DNA from: Enterococcus rotai
GTDB taxonomy: Bacteria; Bacillota; Bacilli; Lactobacillales; Enterococcaceae
Direction: 5' to 3'
Length of the DNA stretch: 64,000 nt
Assembly (NCBI RefSeq): GCF_001465345.1
Contig: NZ_CP013655.1
Coordinates: 2,560,186-2,624,185, forward strand
The notes below the pieces were generated by a model that saw nothing but the letters and a program-made list of their open reading frames with translations, ran no database searches and was not told the DNA's origin. Made by a program: the position numbers and the translations under genes. Below, one piece after another: positions 10,607 to 20,585 of this stretch. Numbering within the stretch: the stretch's first letter is position 1; every line of letters starts with the position of its first letter.

Positions 10607-11055
10607 TGGCAATCTTTTTGCATCCAACTAAAATGAAGCGAGTATTATTTGGCTATTGGTTAATGATTCCACTAGTGTTTGGTCTTTACATCTCGATTTT
10701 AGCAGCAGTCAAAAATGTTTCAGTGTCTAGCGTTTTTACAAGTATTCCTAGTTTGACTTTAACAAGCATTGTGGTTTTTTTACTTTTTTTTCAACTATTT
10801 GGGTTATTCATAGTTGGAAACACAAGTGATTGTCGTCACTCTTTGTTAGGGGGCTATTTAAAATTCAGTATGGTTCAGCAATTATTTTCATTGAATATCC
10901 CAGGATTGATTTTGTGTCTATTTGTTTATCGAAGTCTCCTAGATGCAAAAGAGAAAGTGAGCGTGTCAAAACAAGTTCAATGGGCAGTTTATATGTTGAT
11001 GGGGTTTATCGGTTTCATTACTATTTTACTCGTTTGGATTCGGTTATCATTATAA
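10606..11055 (+). CDS. Small four-helix membrane protein of unknown function
   Basis: 149 aa, with hydrophobic segments near residues 15-35, 50-72, 92-110 and 126-147. The ATG shares its A with the RpiR stop codon and the Shine-Dalgarno (GAGGAGG) lies inside rpiR, so translation is coupled to the regulator. I do not recognise a family. Position suggests a link to the alpha-glucoside module, but no motif supports a specific function. Confidence 0.7.
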   Translation: MAIFLHPTKMKRVLFGYWLMIPLVFGLYISILAAVKNVSVSSVFTSIPSLTLTSIVVFLLFFQLFGLFIVGNTSDCRHSLLGGYLKFSMVQQLFSLNIPGLILCLFVYRSLLDAKEKVSVSKQVQWAVYMLMGFIGFITILLVWIRLSL

Positions 11056-11060
11056 TGTTA

Positions 11061-11104
11061 CAAAGAGTGGAGTTAGTTGAATCAACTGTTTCACTCTTTT
11101 TTTG
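11061..11104 (+). terminator. Terminator of the alpha-glucoside operon
   Basis: AAAGAGTG pairs with CACTCTTT, with inner arms AGTTGA/TCAACT, followed by seven or more T. Confidence 0.85.
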
Positions 11105-11175
11105 GACAAAAAGCAGCAAGTGTCTACAGTTTTGTGAAAGTCTGGACAAAAGTTTTCTGAAAAAGTCAATTTTAG

Positions 11176-11232
11176 TAGAAAAGTACTAAAAAGTCTGCTA
11201 AAATGTAACTGTTGGTTAAGGATGTCCTTAAC
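11176..11232 (+). promoter_or_regulatory. fba promoter and leader dyad
   Basis: TAGAAA, 17 nt, then extended -10 TGCTAAAAT at 11197-11204. GTTAAGGA/TCCTTAAC (11215-11232) is an 8-bp dyad around TG at the expected 5' end of the transcript. Confidence 0.5.
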
Positions 11233-11269
11233 AAATAAAGTTTTTTTAAAACTTAGGAGGAATTTTATT

Positions 11270-12136
11270 ATGCCATTAGTATCAGGAACAGAATTTCTTA
11301 AAGCAGCTCGCAAAGGCGGCTACGGTGTCGGAGGATTCAACACAAACAACCTAGAATGGACAAAAGCGATTCTTGAAGCTGCAGAAGCTAAAAAAGCGCC
11401 AGTTTTGATCCAAACTTCTATGGGTGCGGCTAAATACATGGGCGGATACCAAGTATGTTACGATTTAGTAAAAGACTTGATCGATTCAATGGGCATTACT
11501 GTACCAGTAGCGCTTCATTTAGATCACGGTGAATACAAAGATGCATTAGAATGTATCGAAATTGGCTACACTTCTGTTATGTTTGACGGATCTCACTTAC
11601 CATTTGAAGAAAACATCGAAAAAGCAAAAGATGTTGTTGCCAAAGCACACGCTAAAGGTGTTTCTGTAGAATGTGAAGTTGGTTCAATCGGCGGCGAAGA
11701 AGACGGAATCATTGGTTCTGGCGAATTAGCTGACGTTCAAGAATGTGTACAAATGGTTGCTACAGGTATTGATTACCTAGCATGCGGAATCGGTAATATA
11801 CACGGTTCATACCCAGATAACTGGACTGGTTTAGCATTTGACCATTTACAAGAAATCGCTGACGCTGTTGGTGATATTCCATTAGTATTACACGGTGGAT
11901 CAGGTATTCCTTTAGAACAAGTTCAAAAAGCAATCTCAATGGGCGTTTCTAAAATCAACGTTAACACTGAGTGTCAAGAAGTATTTGCAGCTGCAACTCG
12001 TAAATACATCGAAGAAGGCAAAGATCTTGAAGGTAAAGGATTTGACCCTCGTAAATTATTAGCACCAGGAACAAAAGCTGTTACTGAATTAGTTGAACAA
12101 CGTATCGAATGGTTCGGTTCTGCTAACAAAGCATAA
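11270..12136 (+). CDS. fba: Class II fructose-1,6-bisphosphate aldolase
   Basis: Zinc-dependent glycolytic enzyme that cleaves fructose-1,6-bisphosphate. Metal and substrate motifs are clear: LHLDHG, GEEDGI, GIGNIHG and LHGGSGIP. 288 aa is the usual Gram-positive length. Start ATG 11270 has AGGAGG 9 nt upstream; the frame is open further upstream but without a start that fits. The gene uses optimal codons heavily, as expected for abundant glycolytic proteins. It has its own promoter and terminator, and is followed by murA-rho-rpmE2 as in other Firmicutes. Confidence 0.97.
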   Translation: MPLVSGTEFLKAARKGGYGVGGFNTNNLEWTKAILEAAEAKKAPVLIQTSMGAAKYMGGYQVCYDLVKDLIDSMGITVPVALHLDHGEYKDALECIEIGYTSVMFDGSHLPFEENIEKAKDVVAKAHAKGVSVECEVGSIGGEEDGIIGSGELADVQECVQMVATGIDYLACGIGNIHGSYPDNWTGLAFDHLQEIADAVGDIPLVLHGGSGIPLEQVQKAISMGVSKINVNTECQEVFAAATRKYIEEGKDLEGKGFDPRKLLAPGTKAVTELVEQRIEWFGSANKA

Positions 12137-12156
12137 TTTAGTTCTAGACTAGTAAA

Positions 12157-12225
12157 AAAGAGGCCGAGATAAAAGCGTTTAGCTCCGAGAAATAAGCTGC
12201 TTTTTTCTCGCCGTTTATTCGGATT
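12157..12225. repeat. Dispersed intergenic element, fba copy
   Basis: Contains GCGTTTAGCTCCGAGAAATA and CCGTTTATTCGGATTTAG. Related strings occur near 18246, 23146, 34029, 39020 and 51890, always between genes and next to a terminator. Confidence 0.5.
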
Positions 12226-12276
12226 TAGAGAGTGAAACAAAACTGATCTTTAGTTTTGTCCGCTCTCTTTTTTTGT
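12226..12276 (+). terminator. fba terminator
   Basis: AGAGAGTG and CGCTCTCT with inner ACAAAACT/AGTTTTGT, then TTTTTTT. Confidence 0.85.
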
Positions 12277-12483
12277 TTTAAGATTTTTGTTGCTCAGCGA
12301 TTTTTATAGGCAAGTTTCCTTTTATTTACCGCTAAAATGATATAAAAGCAAATAAAAGATGAAAAACAAGCAAAAGCGAATGGCTGTTGGCTTTTTTATT
12401 GTTCCTTAATATGTTAGAATAGTTTGGGTATATTACAAAAAAAATAAAACTTTTTGTTTTACATAGATAGGTGAGAATAATAA

Positions 12484-13764
12484 ATGAAAAAAATCGTAAT
12501 CAATGGTAATCGTCCATTAACAGGAGAAGTATCTATCAGCGGAGCAAAAAACAGTGCAGTAGCATTGATCCCCGCAGCGATCTTAGCTGATTCACCAGTA
12601 ACATTAGATGGTGTACCTGATATTCAAGATGTTCATTCATTAATTGAAATTTTAGAAATCATGGGTGCTAAAACAACCTTTACTGACAATACACTCGTTA
12701 TCGATCCAACCGAAATCGTTTCTGTTCCAATGCCAAAAGGCAAAATCAATAGCTTACGTGCTTCATATTACTTTATGGGATCATTATTAGGAAAGTTTGG
12801 TGAAGGGGTTGTTGGCTTACCTGGTGGCTGTTATTTAGGGCCTCGTCCAATTGATCTTCATATCAAAGGCTTTGAAGCTCTTGGTGCAAAAGTAACGAAT
12901 GAACATGGTGCGATGTACTTAAGATCTGAAGAGGGACTTCAGGGAACAAGAATTTTCATGGATATGGTTTCAATTGGCGCAACAATCAATGTGATGCTAG
13001 CAGCTGTTAAGGCAGAGGGCAAAACGATCATTGAAAATGCTGCTCGTGAACCAGAAATCATCGATGTTGCAACGTTGTTAAATAATATGGGTGCCAATAT
13101 CCGTGGTGCTGGAACCGATATTATCCGTATCGAAGGTGTTGAGACGCTACATGGCTGCCGCCATTCAATTATTCCAGATCGTATCGAAGCGGGGACTTAT
13201 TTAGCTCTTGCTGCGGCAATGGGTGAAGGCGTAAAAGTCCGGAATGTCATCTATGAACATCTAGAAAGTTTTATTGCTAAATTACAAGAAATGGGCGTTA
13301 AGATGACGATCGAAGAAGATATGATCGAAGTTCATCCATCTCATGATTTGAAAATGACAACCGTTAAAACCTATCCTTATCCAGGTTTTGCAACAGATTT
13401 ACAACAACCGATCACACCTTTGATGATGAAAGCTAAAGGGACTGGTGAAGTGATTGATAGTATCTATGCACAACGAACAAAACATATTCCTGAACTTGTG
13501 CGGATGGGTGCAGATGCGTCGATCGAAGGTAATATGATCGTCATCAATGGACCAACGCAGCTCCATGGTGCCGAAGTAGTAGCTTCAGATCTTAGAGCAG
13601 GTGCTTGTTTAGTGATTGCTGGCTTGATGGCTACAGGGACTACAACAATTTATAATGTAGAATACATTTTACGTGGTTATGACCACATTATTGAAAAATT
13701 AACGGCGCTTGGTGCAGATATTCAAATGATCGAAACAGAAGAAGAAATCGAGGTGGCTAAATGA
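12484..13764 (+). CDS. murA: UDP-N-acetylglucosamine 1-carboxyvinyltransferase (MurA, second paralogue type)
   Basis: First committed step of peptidoglycan synthesis: transfer of enolpyruvate from PEP to UDP-GlcNAc. The fosfomycin-target Cys is at 116 in [25 protein letters not shown] opens the first EPSP-like domain. 426 aa is full length. Low-GC Gram-positives usually have two MurA genes; the copy beside fba and rho is the one called MurAB or MurZ. It overlaps rho by 4 nt, so they are translationally coupled. A gap of 250 nt upstream holds the fba terminator but no readable -35/-10 pair. Confidence 0.95.
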   Translation: MKKIVINGNRPLTGEVSISGAKNSAVALIPAAILADSPVTLDGVPDIQDVHSLIEILEIMGAKTTFTDNTLVIDPTEIVSVPMPKGKINSLRASYYFMGSLLGKFGEGVVGLPGGCYLGPRPIDLHIKGFEALGAKVTNEHGAMYLRSEEGLQGTRIFMDMVSIGATINVMLAAVKAEGKTIIENAAREPEIIDVATLLNNMGANIRGAGTDIIRIEGVETLHGCRHSIIPDRIEAGTYLALAAAMGEGVKVRNVIYEHLESFIAKLQEMGVKMTIEEDMIEVHPSHDLKMTTVKTYPYPGFATDLQQPITPLMMKAKGTGEVIDSIYAQRTKHIPELVRMGADASIEGNMIVINGPTQLHGAEVVASDLRAGACLVIAGLMATGTTTIYNVEYILRGYDHIIEKLTALGADIQMIETEEEIEVAK

Positions 13765-15053
13765 GTGACTATTTAACGATGGCGGAGCTTGAAAATAGTA
13801 CATTGAAAGATATCTATTCTTATGCTAAAGAATTCAAGATCCCTTATTATAGTCAAATGAATAAAAAAGAACTCTCTCTAGCTGTTATTCGCGCACAAGC
13901 GGAGAAACAAGGATTTTTCTTCATGGAAGGAATCCTTGATATTGTTTCTCAGGATGGCTATGGTTTTTTACGACCAATCAATTACGGACCGAGTGCAGAA
14001 GATATCTATATCTCATCTTCTCAAATTCGTCGTTTTGGTTTACGTAATGGTGATAAAGTTGCTGGAAAAGCAAGACCACCAAAAGAATCAGAACGTTATT
14101 ATGGCTTGATGCATGTTGAAAGCGTCAATGGGAAAGACCCAGAAGAAGCCAAAGAACGCCCACATTTTCCAGCCTTAACACCGCTTTACCCCGAAAAACA
14201 AATCAAATTAGAAACAACTCCTGGTAGATTATCAACACGTATGATCGATATTTTTTCTCCTGTTGGGTTTGGCCAACGTGGTTTGATCGTAGCACCACCT
14301 AAAGCAGGGAAGACAAGTGTCTTGAAAGAAATTGCCAATGGTATTTCAGAAAATTATCCTGATGTAGAATTGATCCTTCTTTTGATCGATGAACGACCAG
14401 AAGAAGTGACAGATTTAGAACGTAGCGTAAATGGTGACGTGGTTTCTTCAACTTTTGATCAGCAACCACAAAATCATACACGCGTTTCCGAATTGGTTTT
14501 AGAACGAGCGATGCGTTTGGTTGAAGACAAACGCGATGTGGTGATTTTGATGGATAGTATTACGCGTTTAGCGCGTGCGTATAACTTAGTGATCCCAGCG
14601 AGTGGACGTACACTTAGCGGCGGAATCGATCCAGCAGCGTTTTACAAACCAAAACGTTTCTTCGGTGCTGCTAGAAATATCGAAGAGGGCGGCAGTTTAA
14701 CGATTCTTGCTACAGCTTTAGTGGATACAGGAAGTCGTATGGATGATGTCATTTTCGAAGAATTTAAAGGAACCGGTAATATGGAGTTGCACTTGTCTCG
14801 TGACTTAGCAGATCGTCGTATTTTCCCTGCAATCGACATCAAAAAATCAGGTACACGCAAAGAAGATTTATTGATGTCCGCTGAACAGTTAGAAGAAACA
14901 TGGAAATTACGCAACCATATGACGGGGGATTCTTTAGAATATACCGAGCAATTCGTTAAATTCTTACGCAAAACAAAAAACAACCAGAAATTCTTTGAAG
15001 AGTTTCATGATGTTTCCTTTGGGAGACAAGCCAAAAAAAATACTAAAAGATAA
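13761..15053 (+). CDS. rho: Transcription termination factor Rho
   Basis: Hexameric RNA-dependent ATPase that ends transcription. In order: Rho N-terminal helical domain (1-48), cold-shock-like RNA-binding domain (50-120, with GYGFLRP), and RecA-like ATPase with Walker [10 protein letters not shown] at 178-186 and a Q-loop/R-loop region ([20 protein letters not shown]). 430 aa is typical for Firmicutes without the long N-terminal insertions of actinobacteria. ATG overlaps the murA stop. Confidence 0.97.
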   Translation: MSDYLTMAELENSTLKDIYSYAKEFKIPYYSQMNKKELSLAVIRAQAEKQGFFFMEGILDIVSQDGYGFLRPINYGPSAEDIYISSSQIRRFGLRNGDKVAGKARPPKESERYYGLMHVESVNGKDPEEAKERPHFPALTPLYPEKQIKLETTPGRLSTRMIDIFSPVGFGQRGLIVAPPKAGKTSVLKEIANGISENYPDVELILLLIDERPEEVTDLERSVNGDVVSSTFDQQPQNHTRVSELVLERAMRLVEDKRDVVILMDSITRLARAYNLVIPASGRTLSGGIDPAAFYKPKRFFGAARNIEEGGSLTILATALVDTGSRMDDVIFEEFKGTGNMELHLSRDLADRRIFPAIDIKKSGTRKEDLLMSAEQLEETWKLRNHMTGDSLEYTEQFVKFLRKTKNNQKFFEEFHDVSFGRQAKKNTKR

Positions 15054-15082
15054 TTGCAACCATAAACGAATCATGCTATTAT
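15054..15082 (+). promoter_or_regulatory. rpmE2 promoter
   Basis: TTGCAA, 17 nt, TATTAT, starting directly after the rho stop. The transcript would begin near 15090, leaving a 60-nt leader with a small CTGAT/ATCAG hairpin. Confidence 0.7.
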
Positions 15083-15151
15083 AGTACTGTTGTATATCGA
15101 CAAATAAACTCTGATACAGCAAATGGATCAGGGCAAAGGAGCGAAAAGACT

Positions 15152-15421
15152 ATGAAACAAGATATCCATCCAGAATATCACCCAGTAATTTTTATGGATT
15201 CAACTACAGGCTTTAAGTTTTTATCAGGTTCTACTAAGCACTCTGATGAAACAGCTGAGTGGGAAGACGGAAACACTTATCCAGTAATCCGTGTCGAAGT
15301 TACATCTGACTCTCATCCATTCTATACTGGACGTCAAAAATTTACACAAGCAGACGGACGTGTGGACCGTTTCAACAAAAAGTATGGTATCAAAGATGCC
15401 AACGCCAACCCAGAAGGTTAA
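15152..15421 (+). CDS. rpmE2: Ribosomal protein bL31, type B (zinc-independent)
   Basis: 89 aa. [17 protein letters not shown] is the type B signature. It has no cysteine, so it is the zinc-free form often made during zinc limitation, although in many enterococci it is the only L31. Strong ribosome binding site AAAGGAG. Own promoter and terminator. Confidence 0.96.
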   Translation: MKQDIHPEYHPVIFMDSTTGFKFLSGSTKHSDETAEWEDGNTYPVIRVEVTSDSHPFYTGRQKFTQADGRVDRFNKKYGIKDANANPEG

Positions 15422-15438
15422 TTCAAACAGCAATGTTG

Positions 15439-15479
15439 ATAAGACTCAACTCATTTATGAGTGGGGTCTTATTTTTTTG
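15439..15479 (+). terminator. rpmE2 terminator
   Basis: AAGAC ... GTCTT with inner ACTCAT/ATGAGT, then ATTTTTTT. Confidence 0.85.
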
Positions 15480-15608
15480 CTAGGTGAAAAAAATAGAAAG
15501 AATCAAATGCTGGTTTTTTTCTTAAGGTAAGGGGTTTTTATTATGAATTCTTCTTCTAGTTTTGTACACTTTAATAAAGTATGGACTAATTATTGAGGAG
15601 GAGTCTTT

Positions 15609-18239
15609 ATGACATGGTACAAAATGACAACTGAGCAAGTACTAACAGCTTTAGAATCTGGGCGTAATGGACTCGACAAGGCACTAAGAAAGGTGAAGCA
15701 AGAAGAAGGAAGCAATACTCTTTCTAAAGAAAAAGAGGCAAGTAAACTGCAAAAGTTCCTCCATCATTTTCATGATTTACTGATCTATGTATTGCTAGTA
15801 TCAGCTGTATTAAAAGGAATCAGCGGTGATTTTATTGATATGACGATTATTTTATTAGTAGTTATCATCAATGCAGTTATCGGCTATGTACAAGAAGCAA
15901 AAGCGACTGACTCTTTGGATAGCCTGACCTCTATGATGAGTTCGGAAGCGGTTATTTTAGTAGATGGAGAAAAAGAAACAGTGAAGGCTGAATCTTTAGT
16001 GGCTGGAGATATTGTTTATTTAAGTCCTGGTGATATCGTCCCAGCGGACCTACGTGTGATCGAAGCCTATAATCTAGTGATCGATGAAGCCATTTTGACA
16101 GGTGAATCAACTCCAGTTGAGAAAAATAATCACACGCTTGAAGAAGATGCTGATTTGGGTGATCATGTAAATATGGCCTATTCCGGCACATTAGTCAATA
16201 GTGGAACAGGTAAAGGAATCGTTGTTCAAATCGGTGACCAAACTGAGATTGGTAAGATCAATCAACATTTGAAAAGCGTAGGCAGCAATGAAACGCCATT
16301 GATCAGAAAAATGAAACAATTAAATAAACAAATTTTTCTGTTTTTAATGGGCTTAATTCTTTTTCTTGTCTTGTTTAGTTTATTTTTCCGTGACTTATCG
16401 GCAAGTGAATTGCTATCTTCCATGATTGCTTTAGCTGTTTCGGCGGTGCCAGAAGGGTTGCCAGCTGTTTTATCAATTATTTTATCTGTTGGTGTCACAC
16501 GAATGGCACGCCAGCATGCGATTATCAAGAAAATGCCAGCAGTAGAAACATTAGGTAGCATGGGGGTTATCTGTTCTGATAAAACAGGAACGCTAACTAA
16601 AAATGAAATGGCAGTTGTGGCACTCGTTACCGCGAAAGAAACAATTGATACGACTTTAGAAGAAGTAGAAGCAGCTTCTATTCGGCAGGTGGAACAAGAT
16701 GAGTCTGTTAGAAAAATGGCAGAAATCGCTTCTTATTGTAACGATACCAAAATCACCTATAAAAACGGTGTAAGAGAAGTGATTGGTAATCCGACAGAAG
16801 GTGCTTTGCTAGACTGGGCTAATCATACTGCTCTTGTTGAAGAAGAACACGATATTAGCAAAATCCCATTCGATTCATCATACAAGTACATGGCGACACT
16901 AGTCGAGATTCAAGATAAACGTTATATTTATTTGAAAGGTGCACCAGATGTTCTATTGAATATGGTTGATTTTCAGTTAGTTGATAAAAGAACCGAAACG
17001 TTTGAAGAAGAATATTGGCAGCAAAAAATTAGTCAACAAGCTACCAAAGGACAGCGAATATTAGCTGCAGCTTTTAAAGAAGTAACAGAAGCTCAAACGA
17101 CACTTGCTCACGAAGATCTACACAGTGGGATGATCCTTGCTGGTTTGTTTGGAATCATCGATCCACCGAAAAAAGAAGCAATTGAAGCAGTTCGTATCAG
17201 TCGTAAAGCAGGTATTTCAGTAAAAATGATTACAGGCGATCACAAAGATACTGCAGTTGCCATAGCCAAAGAAATTGGTCTTGAAAACTACCAAAATGCT
17301 TTAGTAGGTAAAGACATAGAGCAACTTAGTGATGATGAACTTGCAAATGTTGTCTTAACGAATGATGTATATGCGAGAACAACACCAGAGCATAAACTAC
17401 GTTTAGTTAATGCCATTCAACGTAATGGACAGATTGTCGGGATGACTGGAGATGGCGTCAATGACGCTCCAGCTCTTAAACAAGCAGATATTGGTATCGC
17501 TATGGGAATCAAAGGAACAGAGGTAACGAAAGATGCGGCTGATATGGTTTTAGCAGATGATAACTTCGCAACGATCACTGTTGCGATTAAAGAAGGTCGA
17601 CGCGTTTACGAGAATTTGAAAAAAACAATTTATTTTTCTTTACCAACAGCTTTTGCGCAAGGTTTGTTAGTAGTTGTTTCCTTGTTATTAGATAGACCAC
17701 TACCGTTGACCTCTGTCCAAATTTTATGGCTGAATATGGTGACTACGATCACGTTGTCCTTTGCTTTAGGGTTTGAACCGTTAGCAAAAAATGCCATGAA
17801 TCAGCCACCTCGTGATCCAAAGGAAAATATTTTAGATCGATATGCTGTTTTTCGCATCGTTTACGTCTCACTTTTATTAGCTGCTTTAGGCTTTTTAGTC
17901 AATGGATTTTTAGAAGGTAGCCATGCATCTGAAGCAGTTATGCAGACGACATTGATTACTACAATCGTGTTTGGCCAAGTTTTCTATATGATTAATTGTC
18001 GGGAAATTTATCGATTTTCGATCAATAAAAGTATATTGGCAAATAAAGTGTTGTGGTTGTCCTTACTAATTCTAGTCATTTTGCAAGCTTTATTGATCTA
18101 TACACCGATCATGCATCTGGCGCTCGGGACAGCAACGATCGGTTGGCCGTATATAAAATTAGCCTTACTTTCTGGAGTTATTGTGTTTATAGTTGTTGAG
18201 CTTGAAAAATTGATTACACGAAAATTAAAAAAATCATAG
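15609..18239 (+). CDS. Calcium-type P-ATPase (class IIA)
   Basis: Cation-exporting ATPase, 876 aa. The actuator loop TGES is at 164-167, the phosphorylated Asp is 324 in SDKTGTLTKN, the hinge is TGDGVNDAPALKQADIG, and about ten membrane helices are arranged 2-2-6. PEGLPA in M4 is the cation-site motif of SERCA/PMR1-like pumps such as Listeria LMCA1, so Ca2+ efflux is the best guess; Mn2+ cannot be excluded. The N-terminal cation-ATPase domain begins MTWYKMTTEQVLTALES. GAGGAGG lies upstream of ATG 15609. Monocistronic. Confidence 0.92.
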   Translation: MTWYKMTTEQVLTALESGRNGLDKALRKVKQEEGSNTLSKEKEASKLQKFLHHFHDLLIYVLLVSAVLKGISGDFIDMTIILLVVIINAVIGYVQEAKATDSLDSLTSMMSSEAVILVDGEKETVKAESLVAGDIVYLSPGDIVPADLRVIEAYNLVIDEAILTGESTPVEKNNHTLEEDADLGDHVNMAYSGTLVNSGTGKGIVVQIGDQTEIGKINQHLKSVGSNETPLIRKMKQLNKQIFLFLMGLILFLVLFSLFFRDLSASELLSSMIALAVSAVPEGLPAVLSIILSVGVTRMARQHAIIKKMPAVETLGSMGVICSDKTGTLTKNEMAVVALVTAKETIDTTLEEVEAASIRQVEQDESVRKMAEIASYCNDTKITYKNGVREVIGNPTEGALLDWANHTALVEEEHDISKIPFDSSYKYMATLVEIQDKRYIYLKGAPDVLLNMVDFQLVDKRTETFEEEYWQQKISQQATKGQRILAAAFKEVTEAQTTLAHEDLHSGMILAGLFGIIDPPKKEAIEAVRISRKAGISVKMITGDHKDTAVAIAKEIGLENYQNALVGKDIEQLSDDELANVVLTNDVYARTTPEHKLRLVNAIQRNGQIVGMTGDGVNDAPALKQADIGIAMGIKGTEVTKDAADMVLADDNFATITVAIKEGRRVYENLKKTIYFSLPTAFAQGLLVVVSLLLDRPLPLTSVQILWLNMVTTITLSFALGFEPLAKNAMNQPPRDPKENILDRYAVFRIVYVSLLLAALGFLVNGFLEGSHASEAVMQTTLITTIVFGQVFYMINCREIYRFSINKSILANKVLWLSLLILVILQALLIYTPIMHLALGTATIGWPYIKLALLSGVIVFIVVELEKLITRKLKKS

Positions 18240-18307
18240 CAATTAACGAAGCTGGCCCAAACGTGTTCAGCGTCCAAAAAACTGTACCTATTATTTAGTT
18301 GGATTCT

Positions 18308-18350
18308 ATGAGGCTAGGCTATAACCCAACAAGTTATAGCCTAGCCTCAT
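18308..18350. repeat. Perfect 18-bp inverted repeat
   Basis: ATGAGGCTAGGCTATAAC and GTTATAGCCTAGCCTCAT flank a 7-nt loop. There is no T-run on either side. It lies in a 290-bp gap after the P-ATPase gene. It could end that transcript by another mechanism, stabilise its 3' end, or bind a protein. Confidence 0.7.
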
Positions 18351-18530
18351 ATTTGGGTTCAGGGGAGGGAAGTTATTAGTTGCTATAAGTGCAACGTGAC
18401 AAAAAAATTGTAAATCTAAACAAAAGTCATTTAAAATGAAGTTTAAAGAAAATAATGCTGTGAAAGATGATAAAATAGTTTTAGTTACGCAATTGAAAAA
18501 TTGATTTCAAACGAAAGAGAGATGAAAATA

Positions 18531-19562
18531 TTGGAAATCAGTAATCAAAAATTTGGAGAAAACGCTATTTTGTATTCGCTTACGAATGATAATGGTTTGA
18601 CGATGCAAGTCACGAACTTAGGTGCTAGAATCGTTGAGTTGATCGTACCAGTTAAGGGAGAGCAACGCAATATTATTTTAGGCTTTGATTCTGCGGAAGA
18701 ATATGTGGCGAAAGATATGTATTTTGGCGCAACGATCGGGCGGGTTGCGGGAAGAATCAAGCATGGCTCGTTTTCAATAGATGAGCATAACTATCAGTTA
18801 CCAATTTCTCCGGAAAATGGTCATACTTTGCATGGTGGTTCAAAAAGCTTTGAGGCAAGGATCTGGGAAGCGGAGATAGCAGAAACCAGTGAACAAGTTT
18901 CTGTGGTATTTTCTTATCTGAGTCCTGAAGGAGAGAATGGTTTTCCAGGAGAATTACAAGCAAGAGTGACGTATACACTAACGAATAATAATGAATGGAT
19001 ACTAGATTACTATGCTAAAACAGATCAACCAACGCTTTATAACCCAACGAATCATGTTTATTTCAATTTAACTGGGGATATGACGCAACCTGTTGATCAG
19101 CATTCGCTATTTGTTGATGCCGACCGATTCGCTGTAGTTGCTGATGATACAACCGTTACGGGTGAATTACGCTCAGTTACAGGAACACCTTTTGATTTTA
19201 GACAACCGCAGAGCATGAAGCAGGTATTTCAGACGGAGTATGAGCAGAATCGTTTAGTAGATGGATTGGATCATCCGTTTATTTTGAATCAGACTGGTTT
19301 TGATCAGGCACAAGCAATGATTATAGCACCACAAAAGGACCTGACGGTTGAAATGTACACAGATCGACCGGCAGTTGTGATTTTTACAGCACAATTTGGT
19401 GATAATGGACCAGAGGTTCGAGGTCAAAAATTAGTCAGTCATGGTGGGATTACGTTGGAAACCCAAGTTAGCCCAGGAGCTGTTGAATTTGAGGGATTAG
19501 GTGATATTATATTACGTCCAGAAAACCCCTATCAAAGTCGAACCATATTTAAAATTAAGTAA
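18531..19562 (+). CDS. galM: Aldose 1-epimerase (mutarotase)
   Basis: Interconverts alpha and beta anomers of galactose or glucose. Family motifs: NLGARIVELIVP, TIGRVAGRI, the catalytic His in HGGSKSFE, NPTNHVYFNL, and a terminal GGITLETQ with the catalytic Glu near QVSPG. About 343 aa. I chose TTG 18531 because GAAAGAGAG ends 9 nt upstream and the protein then begins MEIS as in relatives; ATG 18522 overlaps that site and TTG 18501 lacks one. It is not in a Leloir operon; the next gene is a broken fructokinase. Confidence 0.87.
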   Translation: MEISNQKFGENAILYSLTNDNGLTMQVTNLGARIVELIVPVKGEQRNIILGFDSAEEYVAKDMYFGATIGRVAGRIKHGSFSIDEHNYQLPISPENGHTLHGGSKSFEARIWEAEIAETSEQVSVVFSYLSPEGENGFPGELQARVTYTLTNNNEWILDYYAKTDQPTLYNPTNHVYFNLTGDMTQPVDQHSLFVDADRFAVVADDTTVTGELRSVTGTPFDFRQPQSMKQVFQTEYEQNRLVDGLDHPFILNQTGFDQAQAMIIAPQKDLTVEMYTDRPAVVIFTAQFGDNGPEVRGQKLVSHGGITLETQVSPGAVEFEGLGDIILRPENPYQSRTIFKIK

Positions 19563-19616
19563 AAGCATCAAGTTCATACTCAATTGAAGGATAAACTATA
19601 TTCAGGAGTGGCCAAA

Positions 19617-20502
19617 ATGACAGAGAAGTTTTTAGGAAGTATTGAAGCAGGCGGCACAAAATTTGTATGCGGTATAGCGGCATAGGGAATGACCAACTTA
19701 ATATTATTGAAGAGTCAGCTTTCCGACGACAACACCTGAGGAAACGATGGATTTGGTGATTGGTTTTTTTAAGAAATACCCCTTAAAAGCAATTGGGATC
19801 GGATCTTTTGGACCAATCGATATTCATAAAGATTCAGCAACTTATGGTCAGATCTCGTCTACTCCGAAACTAGCTTGGCAGGATTATGCTATTGTTGGTG
19901 CCATGAAAAAAGAATTTAATAGACCGATTGCTTTTACAACGGATGTCAATACAGCAGCGTATGGAGAATATGTGGCAGGGGCTGGTAAGGGATTATCTAG
20001 TTGTGTCTATTATACAATTGGGACTGGTGTAGGTGCTGGTGCCATTCAAACTGGTTCTTTTATCGAAGGGTTTAGTCATCCTGAAATGGGACATATGATC
20101 GTAAAACGCCATCCGGATGATTCATTTGAAGGAAGCTGTCTATTTCATCGTGATTGTTTAGAAGGGATGGCAGCAGGTCCTGCAATCGAAAAACGGGCCG
20201 GGAAAAAAGGACAAGAAGTAGCTGAAGATGATCCGATTTGGACTATTGAGGCTTTTTATGTTGCTCAGGCAGCTTATAACACAACCTTGACGCTTGCGCC
20301 AGATGTGATAATTTTTGGTGGCGGTGTGATGAAACAGCGCCATATGTTTCCAAAGATCCACCATGAATTTGAGAAATTGGTCAATGGATATGTAAAAACA
20401 CCACCGTTGGAACAATATATCGTAACACCAGCATTAGAAGAGGATCCGGGAACGATTGGATGTTTAGCATTAGCTAAAAATGAACTACAGAAATTATACT
20501 AA
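19617..20502 (+). pseudogene. scrK: ROK-family fructokinase, frameshifted
   Basis: Would phosphorylate fructose. Translation from ATG 19617 (AGGAG upstream) gives MTEKFLGSIEAGGTKFVCGIAA and then TAG. Reading resumes as GNDQLNIIEESAF in a second frame and as PTTTPEETMDLVIG in a third. The simplest explanation is an 8-nt near-duplication (GTATAGCG/GCATAGGG) around 19675 plus one T lost in GCTTTCCG near 19722. The rest is intact, including GTGVGAGAI and the His/Cys zinc-site region (HPEMGH to FHRDC). An internal ATG at 19747 leaves 251 aa without the ATP-binding N terminus, which is unlikely to be active. Confidence 0.85.
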
Positions 20503-20518
20503 AATAGTAGCAAAACAT

Positions 20519-20564
20519 AAGTAAGCAGCTATGGCGAACAATCACATAGCTGCTTACTTTTTTA
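20519..20564. terminator. Bidirectional terminator after scrK remnant
   Basis: AAGTAAGCAGCTATG pairs perfectly with CATAGCTGCTTACTT, followed by Ts; it lies between convergent genes. Confidence 0.88.
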
Positions 20565-20585
20565 TTTTTTAGCTGTAGTGACAGA

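Noticed and set aside
10830..11189. 119-aa frame overlapping the membrane-protein gene in another frame
   Set aside because: It runs across the operon terminator and lacks a ribosome binding site.
18240..18530. Confident galM promoter
   Set aside because: TTGTAA with TTAAAA 17 nt later is too weak to call, and another GATAAAAT lies further down.
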